The notes under the pieces: generated by a model
The model's input: only the letters and a program-made list of their open reading frames with translations
Told to the model about the DNA's origin: nothing
Database searches by the model: none
Shown here: positions 17,104-25,695 of the stretch, piece by piece
How the letters are laid out: every line of letters starts with the position of its first letter
Position numbering within the stretch: the stretch's first letter is position 1
Made by a program: the position numbers and the translations under genes
Assembly: GCA_938007995.1 (NCBI GenBank)
Contig: CALLLW010000055.1
Location: 1-63,772 of the forward strand
Reading direction: 5' to 3'
DNA from: an uncultured Granulosicoccaceae bacterium
Lineage (GTDB): Bacteria > Pseudomonadota > Gammaproteobacteria > Granulosicoccales > Granulosicoccaceae
DNA length: 63,772 nucleotides

Positions 17104-17138
17104 TGCTTCAGAGTGGCTTGCTTCAGAGTGGCTTGCTT
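17104..17138 (+). repeat. 15-base tandem duplication
   Basis: TGCTTCAGAGTGGCT occurs at 17104-17118 and 17119-17133, followed by a partial third copy to 17138. It is non-coding. Confidence 0.85.
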
Positions 17139-17256
17139 TATCATCTTCATCTCTATTGTCTTCCCGAAGACTCGCATAACATCCGGCACAGTGTTTTACA
17201 GGGCCCGCAGATAAATCCCTCTATAGTCACCGTTAATGTAGCCTGATCTGTCTACT

Positions 17257-17286
17257 GGCGGGTTAAGACCCTGCCCAAACTTTTTT
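17257..17286 (+). terminator. Terminator-like hairpin with U tract
   Basis: GGCGGGT pairs with ACCCTGCC (one bulged T) around TAAG, followed by CAAAC and six T. It lies about 100 bases before the gene at 17384 and 250 bases after the previous stop. Confidence 0.45.
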
Positions 17287-17383
17287 ATTGGCAGCCGTGT
17301 GCAGGTCGCCACGACATGGGTGATGACAAACATCATTCATCAACTACTGCAGATATCCAGTCAGCAAATCCCGGATTAGTTTT

Positions 17384-18130
17384 ATGTTCGAATTTAATAT
17401 CAGTAACTTTCGCAGTCTGTTAAAAGACATCGTGAGTAGAATTTTAACAAGGCAAGATCGCGCAGAAATACGCGTTGCGGCAGTTGTAGACGGGCACCGC
17501 AAAAGACAACTGAACACGCTCAGAACAAGCGCCGCAGTTTTTCAATATCCTGTCAGGTCTGCAGTTGCAGCAATAGCGCTGGGTACAACACTGGTGGCAT
17601 GCAGCGATACCACCGTTGCGACACGATCGTTTGAAGAAACCGAATCTTTTACAGTGCCCGGAGGCATCCTGACCGGATTTCCGCTAGCACTTGATAACAT
17701 ACCGATTCCGGTTAATCTGGCCGAGCAGGATGGTTACGATGAAGGTGATTTTGACTTCGTTACCAGTGTCAGAGTACGTGATATTGTCTTTGAAATTGCA
17801 CCGGAGTCGAATGATGCCGGCGTTGATACCGTTGAAGACGGCAACCCCGATAGCTTTGAATTTGTCTCGAGTCTCAGCATGTCGCTGCGCGCTATGGTTG
17901 ACGGCGTCGAGACGAATGTGCCAATCGCTGATCTGCCTGCAAATGATCCTCAAATAGCCAGCAATACAACATCACTGGTGATGAACGTTAGCGACGAAGT
18001 AAATATTCGCGATCTGATTGAAGCGCCTGGCGGGCCGGATATTATACTCAGCATATCCGGAACGATCCCACCGGATGCAGTTCAGGTCAACGCTAGAATA
18101 CGCTTCAGAGTTGGCGTCGGCTTTCGTTAA
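17384..18130 (+). CDS. Hypothetical lipoprotein-like protein, 248 residues
   Basis: A hydrophobic stretch followed by LVAC (Cys at residue 73) looks like a lipoprotein signal, but it sits behind an unusually long, basic N-terminus. The ATG at 17384 may therefore be too early and an internal start near residue 45-55 is possible. The mature part is acidic and beta-rich (FDFVTSVRVRDIVFEIAPES, ISGTIPPDAVQVNARIRFR), resembling small outer-membrane-associated beta-sandwich proteins. I recognise no family. Confidence 0.65.
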   Translation: MFEFNISNFRSLLKDIVSRILTRQDRAEIRVAAVVDGHRKRQLNTLRTSAAVFQYPVRSAVAAIALGTTLVACSDTTVATRSFEETESFTVPGGILTGFPLALDNIPIPVNLAEQDGYDEGDFDFVTSVRVRDIVFEIAPESNDAGVDTVEDGNPDSFEFVSSLSMSLRAMVDGVETNVPIADLPANDPQIASNTTSLVMNVSDEVNIRDLIEAPGGPDIILSISGTIPPDAVQVNARIRFRVGVGFR

Positions 18131-18477
18131 ACAGTTGCTGTGCAGCCGCATGCAATGAGGGGGCAGCAAGGGTGTGATCAAAGGCAGCAATACTTCGAAC
18201 CAAGTGCGCTCACGATACGTTTGCAGTAATGGCTTTTGCCGCACGTGCACGCAATTTAACTTTGCATTGGTTCTGCATGCCAACCAGACTCAGCCATCAA
18301 CATCACATGCAGCGCAGGTAACTTCAGCAGGTGAACGCCGTATAGCTGATCTTCACCGTATACATTGTGTGGTGTAAGCGGGTCAAAGTACTTGCCAGCA
18401 ATTCCGATACGACCCGCCGGCAATCGCTGTATAATTCACGGTCGAGTGACTCCCGGCAGATTTCTTTGAGCCACGTT
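18131..18477. other. Intergenic region before speD
   Basis: About 347 bases with no supported gene. The frame of speD is open upstream to 18367, but the extra N-terminal residues do not match the family, so I treat this as leader. No clear polyamine-responsive element can be recognised. Confidence 0.4.
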
Positions 18478-18840
18478 ATGGCGACCAATTTGGTTATCGG
18501 TAAACATCTGATAGCAGACTTCTGCGGGGCTTTATATCAAACTGATATTACAAATATCGAATATGCATTAAGAGAAGCGTCTGTACGCGCTGGCGCAACC
18601 GTTCTGGAAGTTACACTGCACAACTTTGCTAACAACAATGGCATCACTGGTGTGGCGCTACTGGCAGAATCGCACATCAGCATTCATACATGGCCCGAGC
18701 ATGACTACATAGCACTCGATATCTTCATGTGCGGTTCCGCCAGCCCGGAGATTGCGCTCGACTGGCTGCATGTTTTTTTTAAACCAACCAAAGTGCGCAA
18801 GCAACTGCTTGAACGCAGCACAGTGCCAGCAGCCGGTTAG
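18478..18840 (+). CDS. speD: S-adenosylmethionine decarboxylase proenzyme
   Basis: The enzyme decarboxylates S-adenosylmethionine to supply aminopropyl groups for spermidine. From ATG at 18478 the 120-residue product matches the short prokaryotic class (SpeH type): GKHLIADFCGA, then the processing site AESHISIHTWPEH, where the chain self-cleaves between Glu64 and Ser65 and Ser65 becomes the pyruvoyl cofactor, and the conserved Cys85 in FMCG. An upstream in-frame GTG/ATG would add about 37 unrelated residues and is unlikely. No spermidine synthase gene is adjacent. Confidence 0.93.
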   Translation: MATNLVIGKHLIADFCGALYQTDITNIEYALREASVRAGATVLEVTLHNFANNNGITGVALLAESHISIHTWPEHDYIALDIFMCGSASPEIALDWLHVFFKPTKVRKQLLERSTVPAAG

Positions 18841-18872
18841 GCTTCATAAACCGTAAGCCCTGTAAACCGGCT
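18831..18872 (+). terminator. Nested hairpin overlapping the speD stop
   Basis: AGCCGGTT (18831-18838) pairs with AACCGGCT (18865-18872), and inside it GGCTT pairs with AAGCC, making a two-tier hairpin that includes the stop codon. No U run follows. It is probably a transcript-end structure shared with the convergent regulator gene. Confidence 0.45.
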
Positions 18873-18935
18873 GTAAATCAACTCTCTTGCCCATGTGTGC
18901 TGCCTGAGAATTGTGCTGACAGCCGTGTATACCTG

Positions 18936-19613
18936 TTAACTGCACTGCCTGGCGTCAGCGTCCTCATACGTTTCAATACTCACATCACGATGTACACCGC
19001 ATAGCTTGGCCATCTCAACCAACTCGGTTAAAGACCGCGCCCGCATTTTAGCCATTACTCGTGCTCGATGGTCGTCGACGGTGCGATGGCTGATATCAAG
19101 CTCTTTCGCAATGACCTTATTGGAAGCATCAGCTGCACCGGCAACCAATAGCGTCATCACATCCAGCTCTCGTGGCGTCAGGCTCTCATAACGGGCCACT
19201 AACTCTTTCTTACGGGCTGCTTCTTCCATTTGGTCTCTGCAAAGCAACAGTGCAAATTCTATTCGCTCCGCCAGCAGCTCAACCGAATAAGGTTTTTCAA
19301 GAAAGTCGACAGCGCCGGATTGGATGGCCCTGACAGACATCGGAATATCACCATGCCCGGTGACGAAGATGATCGGCAGAACAACACCGCGTGACAACAA
19401 GTGATCCTGCAATTCGGTGCCGCTCATACCCGCCATGCGAATATCCAGCACCAGGCAGCCGACAAGGTCGGCCTGAAAGCCTGAGAGAAATTTCTCCGCA
19501 CTATCGAATGCCTGCACCCGATAGCCGCGCTTACTTAAAGATCTTGAGAGCGCTGTGCTAACTGCCTCATCGTCGTCGACAATATAGACGACTGCCGATT
19601 CATTCTCCATCAA
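18936..19613 (-). CDS. FixJ/LuxR-type response regulator
   Basis: The receiver (about 8-120) has the acidic pocket DDDEA, phosphoacceptor Asp57 in CLVLDIRMAGMSG, VTGHGDIPMSV, and the KP motif in FLEKPYS. The LuxR-type helix-turn-helix is LTPRELDVMTLLVAGAAD followed by KVIAKELDISHRTVDDHRARVMAKM. This layout is that of FixJ, TodT or DctR-like regulators. The likely partner is the histidine kinase at 19747-21984, 133 bases upstream on the same strand. Phosphorylation is expected to drive DNA binding at target promoters; no site could be assigned. Confidence 0.93.
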   Translation of the reverse strand: MMENESAVVYIVDDDEAVSTALSRSLSKRGYRVQAFDSAEKFLSGFQADLVGCLVLDIRMAGMSGTELQDHLLSRGVVLPIIFVTGHGDIPMSVRAIQSGAVDFLEKPYSVELLAERIEFALLLCRDQMEEAARKKELVARYESLTPRELDVMTLLVAGAADASNKVIAKELDISHRTVDDHRARVMAKMRARSLTELVEMAKLCGVHRDVSIETYEDADARQCS

Positions 19614-19746
19614 TTACGTTTCCATTTAGTGTCGTTGTAGCTCATTGTAACAGCAGTTGACAAACTGCCCCAGAGACGTCTTTCTATCATACTGCATTTC
19701 CATCGAAAAAATGCCGTAGATCATTGATTTCAAAACAGAATCCGTT

Positions 19747-21984
19747 TCACGAGTTGGTGCTATCAACCGTCAGATCTACGGGTAAACTAAAGTGGAATGT
19801 GGTTAATCCCGGCAGCGAAAAATCCGCCCATAACTGCCCTCTGTGCGATTCAACAATTGACCGGCTGATAGACAGTCCCATGCCCATGCCGCCTATTTTT
19901 GTTGTTACAAAAGGACTAAACAGTGCTGGCTTCATTTCTTCAGAAATACCGTCACCGGTATCCTGAATAGTCACCTGCACACAGCCACTGTGCTTGTAAG
20001 CCGTGGTTATAATCAATTGGCGTTCTGGTGAATCCGAGGCTTTTATCGCCTCAACTGCATTGCGCTCGAGGTTAACCAGCACTTGCTGAATCTGCACCGC
20101 ATCAATTTTTACCCGCGGAAGCTCATTCGCCAGATTCAGCGTTACCTCTATGCCGTAACGCTTGGCATCAGCAATGCCCAGTCGCATGGTATCTGTCACC
20201 AGCTGATTGATATCAGTCTCTGCCGTGCCGCCGGTTTCCTTGCGCACCATTTTACGCAGACCTTTGATAATAGCACCAGCTCGCTCAGCCTCACTATGAA
20301 TAGCGTGTATTGCCTCGATGTCATGACTGTCTAACGGAGCACCGGTTTGAATACCTGACAACAGCGCATCGCAGTTATGACTAATCGCCGTTAACGGCTG
20401 ATTCAGCTCATGTGCCAGACCGGTTGCCAATTCACCAACCGTCGTTAAGCGTGAAAAATGTGCCAGATCAGCACGTAACTGGCGATCCCGCTCCTCGAGC
20501 CGCTTCCTGTCTGTGACTTCTTCAATGGCCAACACGAAAAAGCGTTTACCGTTGGATTGAAACGGTGCAAGTGCGACGGACAACCAGTCAGTTTCAGCAC
20601 CATTAAAAATACTCACTTCAGTGTGCAGAGAATCGCTACGCCCGTCGAGTACAGCATCAATGAGCTCGGAGACGCCCTCAAAGGCATTGCGCTCTGCTTC
20701 AGCTTTGGTGGTAAAGACTTCCTGATAGTGCCACCCTGTACCTCCGCCTTCCGGCAGAAATTCTCGCGATTCATCGCCTTGAGCATACTGGCGCCATGAG
20801 GTATTTGTCTCGAGGATGATGCCCTCTTCATCCAGTATCGCGAGCCTTTGCGGCAATGCATTTAATGAAGTCCGAAGAAATATTTCCGAGTCTCTAAGCG
20901 CTTGCTCCGCCTGCTGCCTGCCTTTGGATTCTGCATTCAGAAGACCTTTGTTGGCAGCCTCAAGATTCCGTTCTATTTCCTTTTTGGCGGTAATATCCCG
21001 GCCTATCCCACGATAGCCACTGAACCTGCCGCCGATATCGAACAGGGGCAGGCCGCTGACAGCAACAATTTTTCTCTGCCCGTCACGCGTGACCCAGTGT
21101 GCCTCGTAGTCATCGAATCGAACCTGCCTGTGCAAGGCTTCAAACGGCCAATCCTGATTTTCTATTCTGTGCGAGTAAGCTGGCAGAGAGTCATCGGATT
21201 GAGCACTTGTTCCCTGATTATCGTACCTCGACGGTGCGGTAAGAGTTTGGCCTGACAACCAGCGTAGCTGCAGATCGCGATTTAATTCCCAGAACCAATC
21301 AGCGCCTGCGTCTGCGAAATCGTTAATTCGCTGCACGTGCTGCCGCTGATCTTCTGCCAGTTGAATTTGCAAATCTTTTTGCCGTGTGAGCAGCGAAGCA
21401 ATGCCCCCTGCCAATAGCGCAAAAGCTGCAAGCAGAAAGATCAGCGACTGACCAAACCGGTTCAAGTAGCCAGCCTGTGTATTCAACAGATCATTAGCCA
21501 CGGTATAGGTTTCGGCTGCTATAAACCGTAAGCTTTCCTGTCGCTCAACCAGTCGGTTTGTGGCCAGTGTTATCAGCTGCGTTTTCCCCAGAGTAACGCC
21601 GGGTATGCCGTCAATTAGCCACTGCCTGACATCCTCAAGAACCGGCTTGACACTGGCGTGCGCTGTTGAGGCGCCATCAAGCCGCTCGAAGCTATAGTTA
21701 AATCGCATCTGTTCAAGCGCTTGCTCTGCTTCTATCAGCGCAGCTATTATCTCAACACCGGCGCCCTTTTGCTCATTGTTTTTTTCTGATGCCAGGGCGA
21801 AAATCAAACGGTCATAATCGTGTAGTAGGACAGCAACATCGCTTTGTTGCTGCAGTACTTCAGCGGTGAGCGCATCACTTATACTGGTGGTGTTACGTTG
21901 TACAAAAAACGCCAGTGCGATACACACAGCACCAAGTAGTGCCAATACAACAAACAGACCGTAGGTACTACTGGTTCGGGTCAT
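19747..21984 (-). CDS. Membrane histidine kinase with two PAS domains
   Basis: There are two membrane segments (about 9-28 and 178-200) around a 150-residue helical periplasmic region. A PAS/PAC domain (220-340), a second PAS (365-500) and a HisKA domain follow, with His525 in ATGLAHELNQPLTAISH. The HATPase carries NLERNAVEAI, DTGDGI and MGMGLSISRSI. The HELNQPL form of the H-box is that of FixL/DctB-type kinases. Its ATG overlaps by four bases the stop of a 29-codon membrane peptide, itself overlapping the TAXI binding protein gene. A periplasmic ligand-binding protein may thus present its ligand to this kinase. Confidence 0.93.
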   Translation of the reverse strand: MTRTSSTYGLFVVLALLGAVCIALAFFVQRNTTSISDALTAEVLQQQSDVAVLLHDYDRLIFALASEKNNEQKGAGVEIIAALIEAEQALEQMRFNYSFERLDGASTAHASVKPVLEDVRQWLIDGIPGVTLGKTQLITLATNRLVERQESLRFIAAETYTVANDLLNTQAGYLNRFGQSLIFLLAAFALLAGGIASLLTRQKDLQIQLAEDQRQHVQRINDFADAGADWFWELNRDLQLRWLSGQTLTAPSRYDNQGTSAQSDDSLPAYSHRIENQDWPFEALHRQVRFDDYEAHWVTRDGQRKIVAVSGLPLFDIGGRFSGYRGIGRDITAKKEIERNLEAANKGLLNAESKGRQQAEQALRDSEIFLRTSLNALPQRLAILDEEGIILETNTSWRQYAQGDESREFLPEGGGTGWHYQEVFTTKAEAERNAFEGVSELIDAVLDGRSDSLHTEVSIFNGAETDWLSVALAPFQSNGKRFFVLAIEEVTDRKRLEERDRQLRADLAHFSRLTTVGELATGLAHELNQPLTAISHNCDALLSGIQTGAPLDSHDIEAIHAIHSEAERAGAIIKGLRKMVRKETGGTAETDINQLVTDTMRLGIADAKRYGIEVTLNLANELPRVKIDAVQIQQVLVNLERNAVEAIKASDSPERQLIITTAYKHSGCVQVTIQDTGDGISEEMKPALFSPFVTTKIGGMGMGLSISRSIVESHRGQLWADFSLPGLTTFHFSLPVDLTVDSTNS

Positions 21985-22070
21985 GCCTTGACGCCAACCA
22001 ATAAACTTGCCAGCAGCGCCAGTGTAGCCAGTAGCGCCAGTGTAAGCTTGACGTATTCAATTCGACTCAT
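21981..22070 (-). CDS. 29-residue single-pass membrane peptide between TAXI protein and kinase
   Basis: ATG at 22070-22068 overlaps the TAXI gene stop (ATGA), and its own TGA at 21983-21981 overlaps the kinase ATG (ATGA). The product starts MSRIEYVKLTLALLATLALL and ends with a short Ala/Ser/Leu/Val tail and a lysine, so it is a basic head plus one hydrophobic helix. Four-base overlaps on both sides argue strongly for translation. It contains an 18-base near-tandem duplication (22015-22044). I recognise no family; it resembles a minimal membrane anchor or adaptor. Confidence 0.7.
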   Translation of the reverse strand: MSRIEYVKLTLALLATLALLASLLVGVKA

Positions 22071-23206
22071 TGCGGCGCGCCGGATACATCAACACCCTGT
22101 TCCGAATAAAAACGCAATGCCCCCGGATGCAGCGGTATACCAACCCCTTGCAGCGCTTTTTCGACAGTCAGATTAATACATCGCGGGTGTGCTGCTGCCA
22201 AAGACTGCAGAGTCGAATCACTCCACAAAGTACGGGTGATTTCGTACACAGCATCCGTTGGCACATCCGCTCGGACCACAATCTGTGCAGACACGCTTAG
22301 TGTTCTGATGCTCTGACTGTTGGAATAGATGCCTTCAGGTATATTCTGAGCGGAAAAATACTGATATTCGTCAACGATTGATTGTATCAGCTCTTCATTC
22401 ATTGGTACCACCCTGCCAATGCCGTCCTTAACCAGACGTTCGACGCCGCTCACCGGATGGGCTGAGACAATGAATATTGCATCCAGCATGTCATATCGCA
22501 TTCTTTCGATAGCATCTACCGGCTTTAGGTACACAGGCTTGATATCCGCTGGCGCCAGGCCGGCAGCAGCAAGAATTAACTCGGCATCTACCTGGGTGCC
22601 TGAACCGAGCTCATCAATCGCCACTCTCTTGCCCGCGAGATCAGCAACACTTTGAATATCGCTATCTGCATCAACCACTAAATGTACGCTCTCCTGAAAT
22701 AACGTACCAATGGTGGTTAGATTGCCAGCCATTTCATTGCCTTTAAACTGCCCTTTACCCAGATATGCCAGGCTAATCACATCGGCTTGTGCCAGCCCCA
22801 GTTCGAGCAGCCCCCGATCGATATCCAGAATATTTAATACGGACCCACTGGAACGCTGCGGCACAACAACCAGCGGATTATCTTTGTGCTGCGATGCAGA
22901 GCGTTCATTGATGGCTTTCGCTATCACAGTTCCGACAGGAAAGTAGCTGCCGTCGCTGCCACCGGTACCGAATCGCAAAACCTGCTGCGCCTGCAGCGGT
23001 GCGGCTGTTACCAACAGAAACAAAACGGTAACAATCCGGAAAAGATAAGTGGAAAAGCAACCGGTCATGCACCCGAATACGCAACCCGATACGCGACAAG
23101 GCATGCAATCGTGTATTTTTGCATTGCTAGTCACTTTGAGTGGTCTCGTCGTTTGAAGTTGCGTATGAACATACCGGTGTGCAATAAACTCGAAAGTAAG
23201 GCACAA
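22067..23206 (-). CDS. TAXI-family periplasmic solute-binding protein
   Basis: The mature part starts near LRFGTGGSDGSYFPVGTVIA, the hallmark of TRAP-associated extracytoplasmic immunogenic (TAXI) proteins, and continues with VVVPQRSSGSVLNI, LAQADV, LAGKRVAIDELGSGTQVDAE and a C-terminal HPGALRFYSEQG. TAXI proteins bind small carboxylates such as glutamate or related acids. A signal peptide (hydrophobic core RIVTVLFLLVTAAPLQA) sits after Met47 (23068) or Met35 (23104); the TTG at 23206 is the most upstream option and lies 13 bases from the preceding ATPase gene. No TRAP permease is nearby; a histidine kinase is, which suggests a sensing role. Confidence 0.88.
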   Translation of the reverse strand: MCLTFEFIAHRYVHTQLQTTRPLKVTSNAKIHDCMPCRVSGCVFGCMTGCFSTYLFRIVTVLFLLVTAAPLQAQQVLRFGTGGSDGSYFPVGTVIAKAINERSASQHKDNPLVVVPQRSSGSVLNILDIDRGLLELGLAQADVISLAYLGKGQFKGNEMAGNLTTIGTLFQESVHLVVDADSDIQSVADLAGKRVAIDELGSGTQVDAELILAAAGLAPADIKPVYLKPVDAIERMRYDMLDAIFIVSAHPVSGVERLVKDGIGRVVPMNEELIQSIVDEYQYFSAQNIPEGIYSNSQSIRTLSVSAQIVVRADVPTDAVYEITRTLWSDSTLQSLAAAHPRCINLTVEKALQGVGIPLHPGALRFYSEQGVDVSGAPQ

Positions 23207-23219
23207 GGTGAAACAGCAG

Positions 23220-24836
23220 CTACCGAACCGAGTATCCTAGAACGGGTACTGAGTTGACCAGCTCCGCAGTGTAAGGATGCTGCGGTGAATTAAACACAGT
23301 GCCTGTCATTCCTTGCTCTACGATTCTACCATTCTTCATTACCAGCACGCGCTCCGTAACAGAACGTACTACTGACAGATCGTGAGATATAAACAGGTAG
23401 GCAATATCAAACTCCGCAGATAATTCCACCAGCAGATCAAGTACTTTTGCTCTGACTGACACATCAAGCGCTGAGACGGCCTCATCAAGAATAATCAGTG
23501 CAGGTCGGCTGATTAAAGCCCGGGCGATCGCGATGCGCTGTCGCTGACCGCCGGAGAACTCATGAATATATTTTTCGCCATCCTGCGAGCGCAAGCCAAC
23601 TCGCTCTATCACCTGCGCCACCGCAGAGCGCTGTTCTATTCTGTTTAATTTTTGCGGCGCGGCATACAAAGGCTCGGCAATCAGTTTTGCTACTTTGTGA
23701 CGCGGATTAAACGAACCGAACGGGTCCTGAAATACCGCCTGCATTGAATGCCGTGGTGCAAGCCCTCTTCGCTCTCCAAATAATACCTGCTGACCATTCA
23801 GCCGCACCGAGCCACCCTGCAGCACCTCCAGTCCAAGTATCGCACGAGTCAAAGTAGACTTTCCGCATCCACTTTCACCAACAAGGCCGAGATTTTCTCC
23901 GTGCTGCAATGTAAAGCTCACGTTATCCACCGCACGAAAACTTTTGCTTCGCGCAAAGATGTTGTCTCGGGGCAGCTTGTACTCTCGTACCAGACCTTTC
24001 ACTTCAAGCAGCGGTGCATTGCCATTACCATTCACGTCACTTTTCTCTGCAGCACGACTGACAATAGCAGGCACATGAGTTGAGGCTTCCAGCAATTCTG
24101 TGGCATAAGGATGACTATCACCGGAGAAAATTCTTTTTGGCGTGCCCGCATCAAGCACCACACCGTTTTTCATCACTGCTATTTCATCCGCCGTGTTTGC
24201 AACCACAGCCAGATCGTGTGATATCAACATCAACCCAAGCCCGTCTTCATCTACCAGGCGCCGTAATAACTTCAGTATTTGCGCCTGTGTTGTAACATCC
24301 AGCGCGGTTGTTGGCTCATCAGCAATGAGCAGCCTCGGGCGAAGTGCGATTGCCATTGCAATAACTACTCTTTGTCGCTGACCACCGGATAATTCATGCG
24401 GGTAGCGCGACGGCGGGAACTGTTCCGGTGGCAGCTCGACCCTGCGCAATGTGTCAAGCAATAGACGACGCACCTGATCGCGATTTGCATCAGTATGTAT
24501 TTTTATAGTCTCTGCGATCTGATCACCGATAGTGCGCAACGGGTTAAGAGCAGTCATTGGCTCCTGGAAAATCATCCCGATATCCCTGCCGCGAACTTTA
24601 CACATGGCAGCCTCGCTTAATGAGAAGAGCGACTTCCCAGCAAAAGATATCCGCCCTGATGCCGTCGAGCCAGCAGGCAATAGTCGCATTATCGAATAAG
24701 CAGTCAGTGACTTACCGGAACCACTCTCACCAACGATACCCAGCACCTTGCCACTATCGACGGACAGATCTATATCACGCAGTATAGGTTCACCGTTTAT
24801 AGCGACTTTAAGATCTGTAACCGTTAGTAGAGGCAT
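23220..24836 (-). CDS. Peptide ABC transporter, fused double ATPase (DppDF-like)
   Basis: Two complete nucleotide-binding domains are fused in 538 residues. The first has Walker A GESGSGKS, signature LSGGQRQR and Walker B LLIADEPTTALD; the second has GESGCGKST, FSGGQRQR and LIILDEAVSALD. Each has the oligopeptide-family C-terminal extension (HPYATELLEAS; HPYTAELV). They power import by the permeases encoded directly upstream. The start codon at 24836 overlaps the upstream stop (TAATG). Confidence 0.95.
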   Translation of the reverse strand: MPLLTVTDLKVAINGEPILRDIDLSVDSGKVLGIVGESGSGKSLTAYSIMRLLPAGSTASGRISFAGKSLFSLSEAAMCKVRGRDIGMIFQEPMTALNPLRTIGDQIAETIKIHTDANRDQVRRLLLDTLRRVELPPEQFPPSRYPHELSGGQRQRVVIAMAIALRPRLLIADEPTTALDVTTQAQILKLLRRLVDEDGLGLMLISHDLAVVANTADEIAVMKNGVVLDAGTPKRIFSGDSHPYATELLEASTHVPAIVSRAAEKSDVNGNGNAPLLEVKGLVREYKLPRDNIFARSKSFRAVDNVSFTLQHGENLGLVGESGCGKSTLTRAILGLEVLQGGSVRLNGQQVLFGERRGLAPRHSMQAVFQDPFGSFNPRHKVAKLIAEPLYAAPQKLNRIEQRSAVAQVIERVGLRSQDGEKYIHEFSGGQRQRIAIARALISRPALIILDEAVSALDVSVRAKVLDLLVELSAEFDIAYLFISHDLSVVRSVTERVLVMKNGRIVEQGMTGTVFNSPQHPYTAELVNSVPVLGYSVR

Positions 24837-25669
24837 TATGATGTGCTGTTCCAGCTACTCTGTCGCAGGCGCGGATCAAAGTAGTCTCGCAATCCATCGC
24901 CTAACAGATTCAGGCCAAGCACGGTAAGCACAATGGCTAAGCCTGGAAAAATAACCACATGACTGGCAATTGAAAAGAAGGTCTGGCTCTCGGCAAGCAT
25001 TCTGCCCCAGCTTGGCACTGGCGGCTGCGCGCCTAAACCCACGTAAGATAACGCTGCTTCAGCCAGCACACCCAGTGAAAACTGGATGGTGCCCTGTACC
25101 AGCAGCAAGTTGAGCAGGTTAGGCAGAATATGCTCGACAGAGATTCTTAAGCCGGACTTACCGCTAACCCTTGCACTTAGAACAAAATCTCTTTGCCAGA
25201 GACTCAAAGCCGCAGCACGAGATAATCGCGCAAATACCGGGATATTAAAAATGCCAATCGCAATGATGGCATTGACTGCACCCGGTCCAAAGACAGCAGT
25301 GATCATAATCGCAATCAGCAGCGCCGGAAATGCAAACACCAGATCATTGCCACGCATAATGACTTCCTCCACCAGTGTGTTAGCTCTGGCAGCAGCAAAC
25401 AAACCCAGTGGCACACCGAACAGAATGCCAATACCAACCGCAATCAAGGCAACTGCTATAGACATGCGTGCACCAACCATCAGCATAGACAATATATCTC
25501 TGCCAAAGTGATCGGTACCCAACAGGTAGGGCATACCGGGTGATTTGAATTTTTCCGCTATATTGAGCTCGGTGACGTTATAGGGTGTCCAGAAAAAAGA
25601 CACCAGCGCGGCAAGCAGAACCATTGCACACAGGATCACGCCTATGTATAAATTGCGACGGTTATGCAT
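24836..25669 (-). CDS. Peptide ABC transporter permease (DppC-like)
   Basis: The 277-residue membrane protein has a long first loop with HLLGTDHFGRDILS-type sequence (YLLGTDHFGRDILSMLM) and the EAA motif region ARLSRAAALSLWQRDFVLSA, as in DppC/OppC. It forms the translocation channel with the neighbouring DppB-like subunit. The order is binding protein, DppB-like, DppC-like, double ATPase, with 26-31 base gaps and a one-base overlap, as in a normal operon. Confidence 0.94.
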   Translation of the reverse strand: MHNRRNLYIGVILCAMVLLAALVSFFWTPYNVTELNIAEKFKSPGMPYLLGTDHFGRDILSMLMVGARMSIAVALIAVGIGILFGVPLGLFAAARANTLVEEVIMRGNDLVFAFPALLIAIMITAVFGPGAVNAIIAIGIFNIPVFARLSRAAALSLWQRDFVLSARVSGKSGLRISVEHILPNLLNLLLVQGTIQFSLGVLAEAALSYVGLGAQPPVPSWGRMLAESQTFFSIASHVVIFPGLAIVLTVLGLNLLGDGLRDYFDPRLRQSSWNSTS

Positions 25670-25695
25670 AGATATTTTTCAACACAGTAAGGTTA

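Larger units (their letters stand above)
17006..17383. other. Intergenic region with two hairpins and a tandem repeat
   Basis: This 378-base spacer holds a perfect 12-base-pair hairpin (17050-17081), a 15-base tandem duplication (17104-17138) and a terminator-like hairpin followed by six T (17257-17286). No ORF with a ribosome binding site is evident. The second hairpin lies far from the preceding stop, so an uncharacterised short transcript between the hairpins is possible but unproven. Confidence 0.5.

Noticed and set aside
18367..18477. N-terminal extension of S-adenosylmethionine decarboxylase
   Set aside because: The extra 37 residues are Arg/Ser-rich and unlike the family; MATNLVIGKHL is the standard start.
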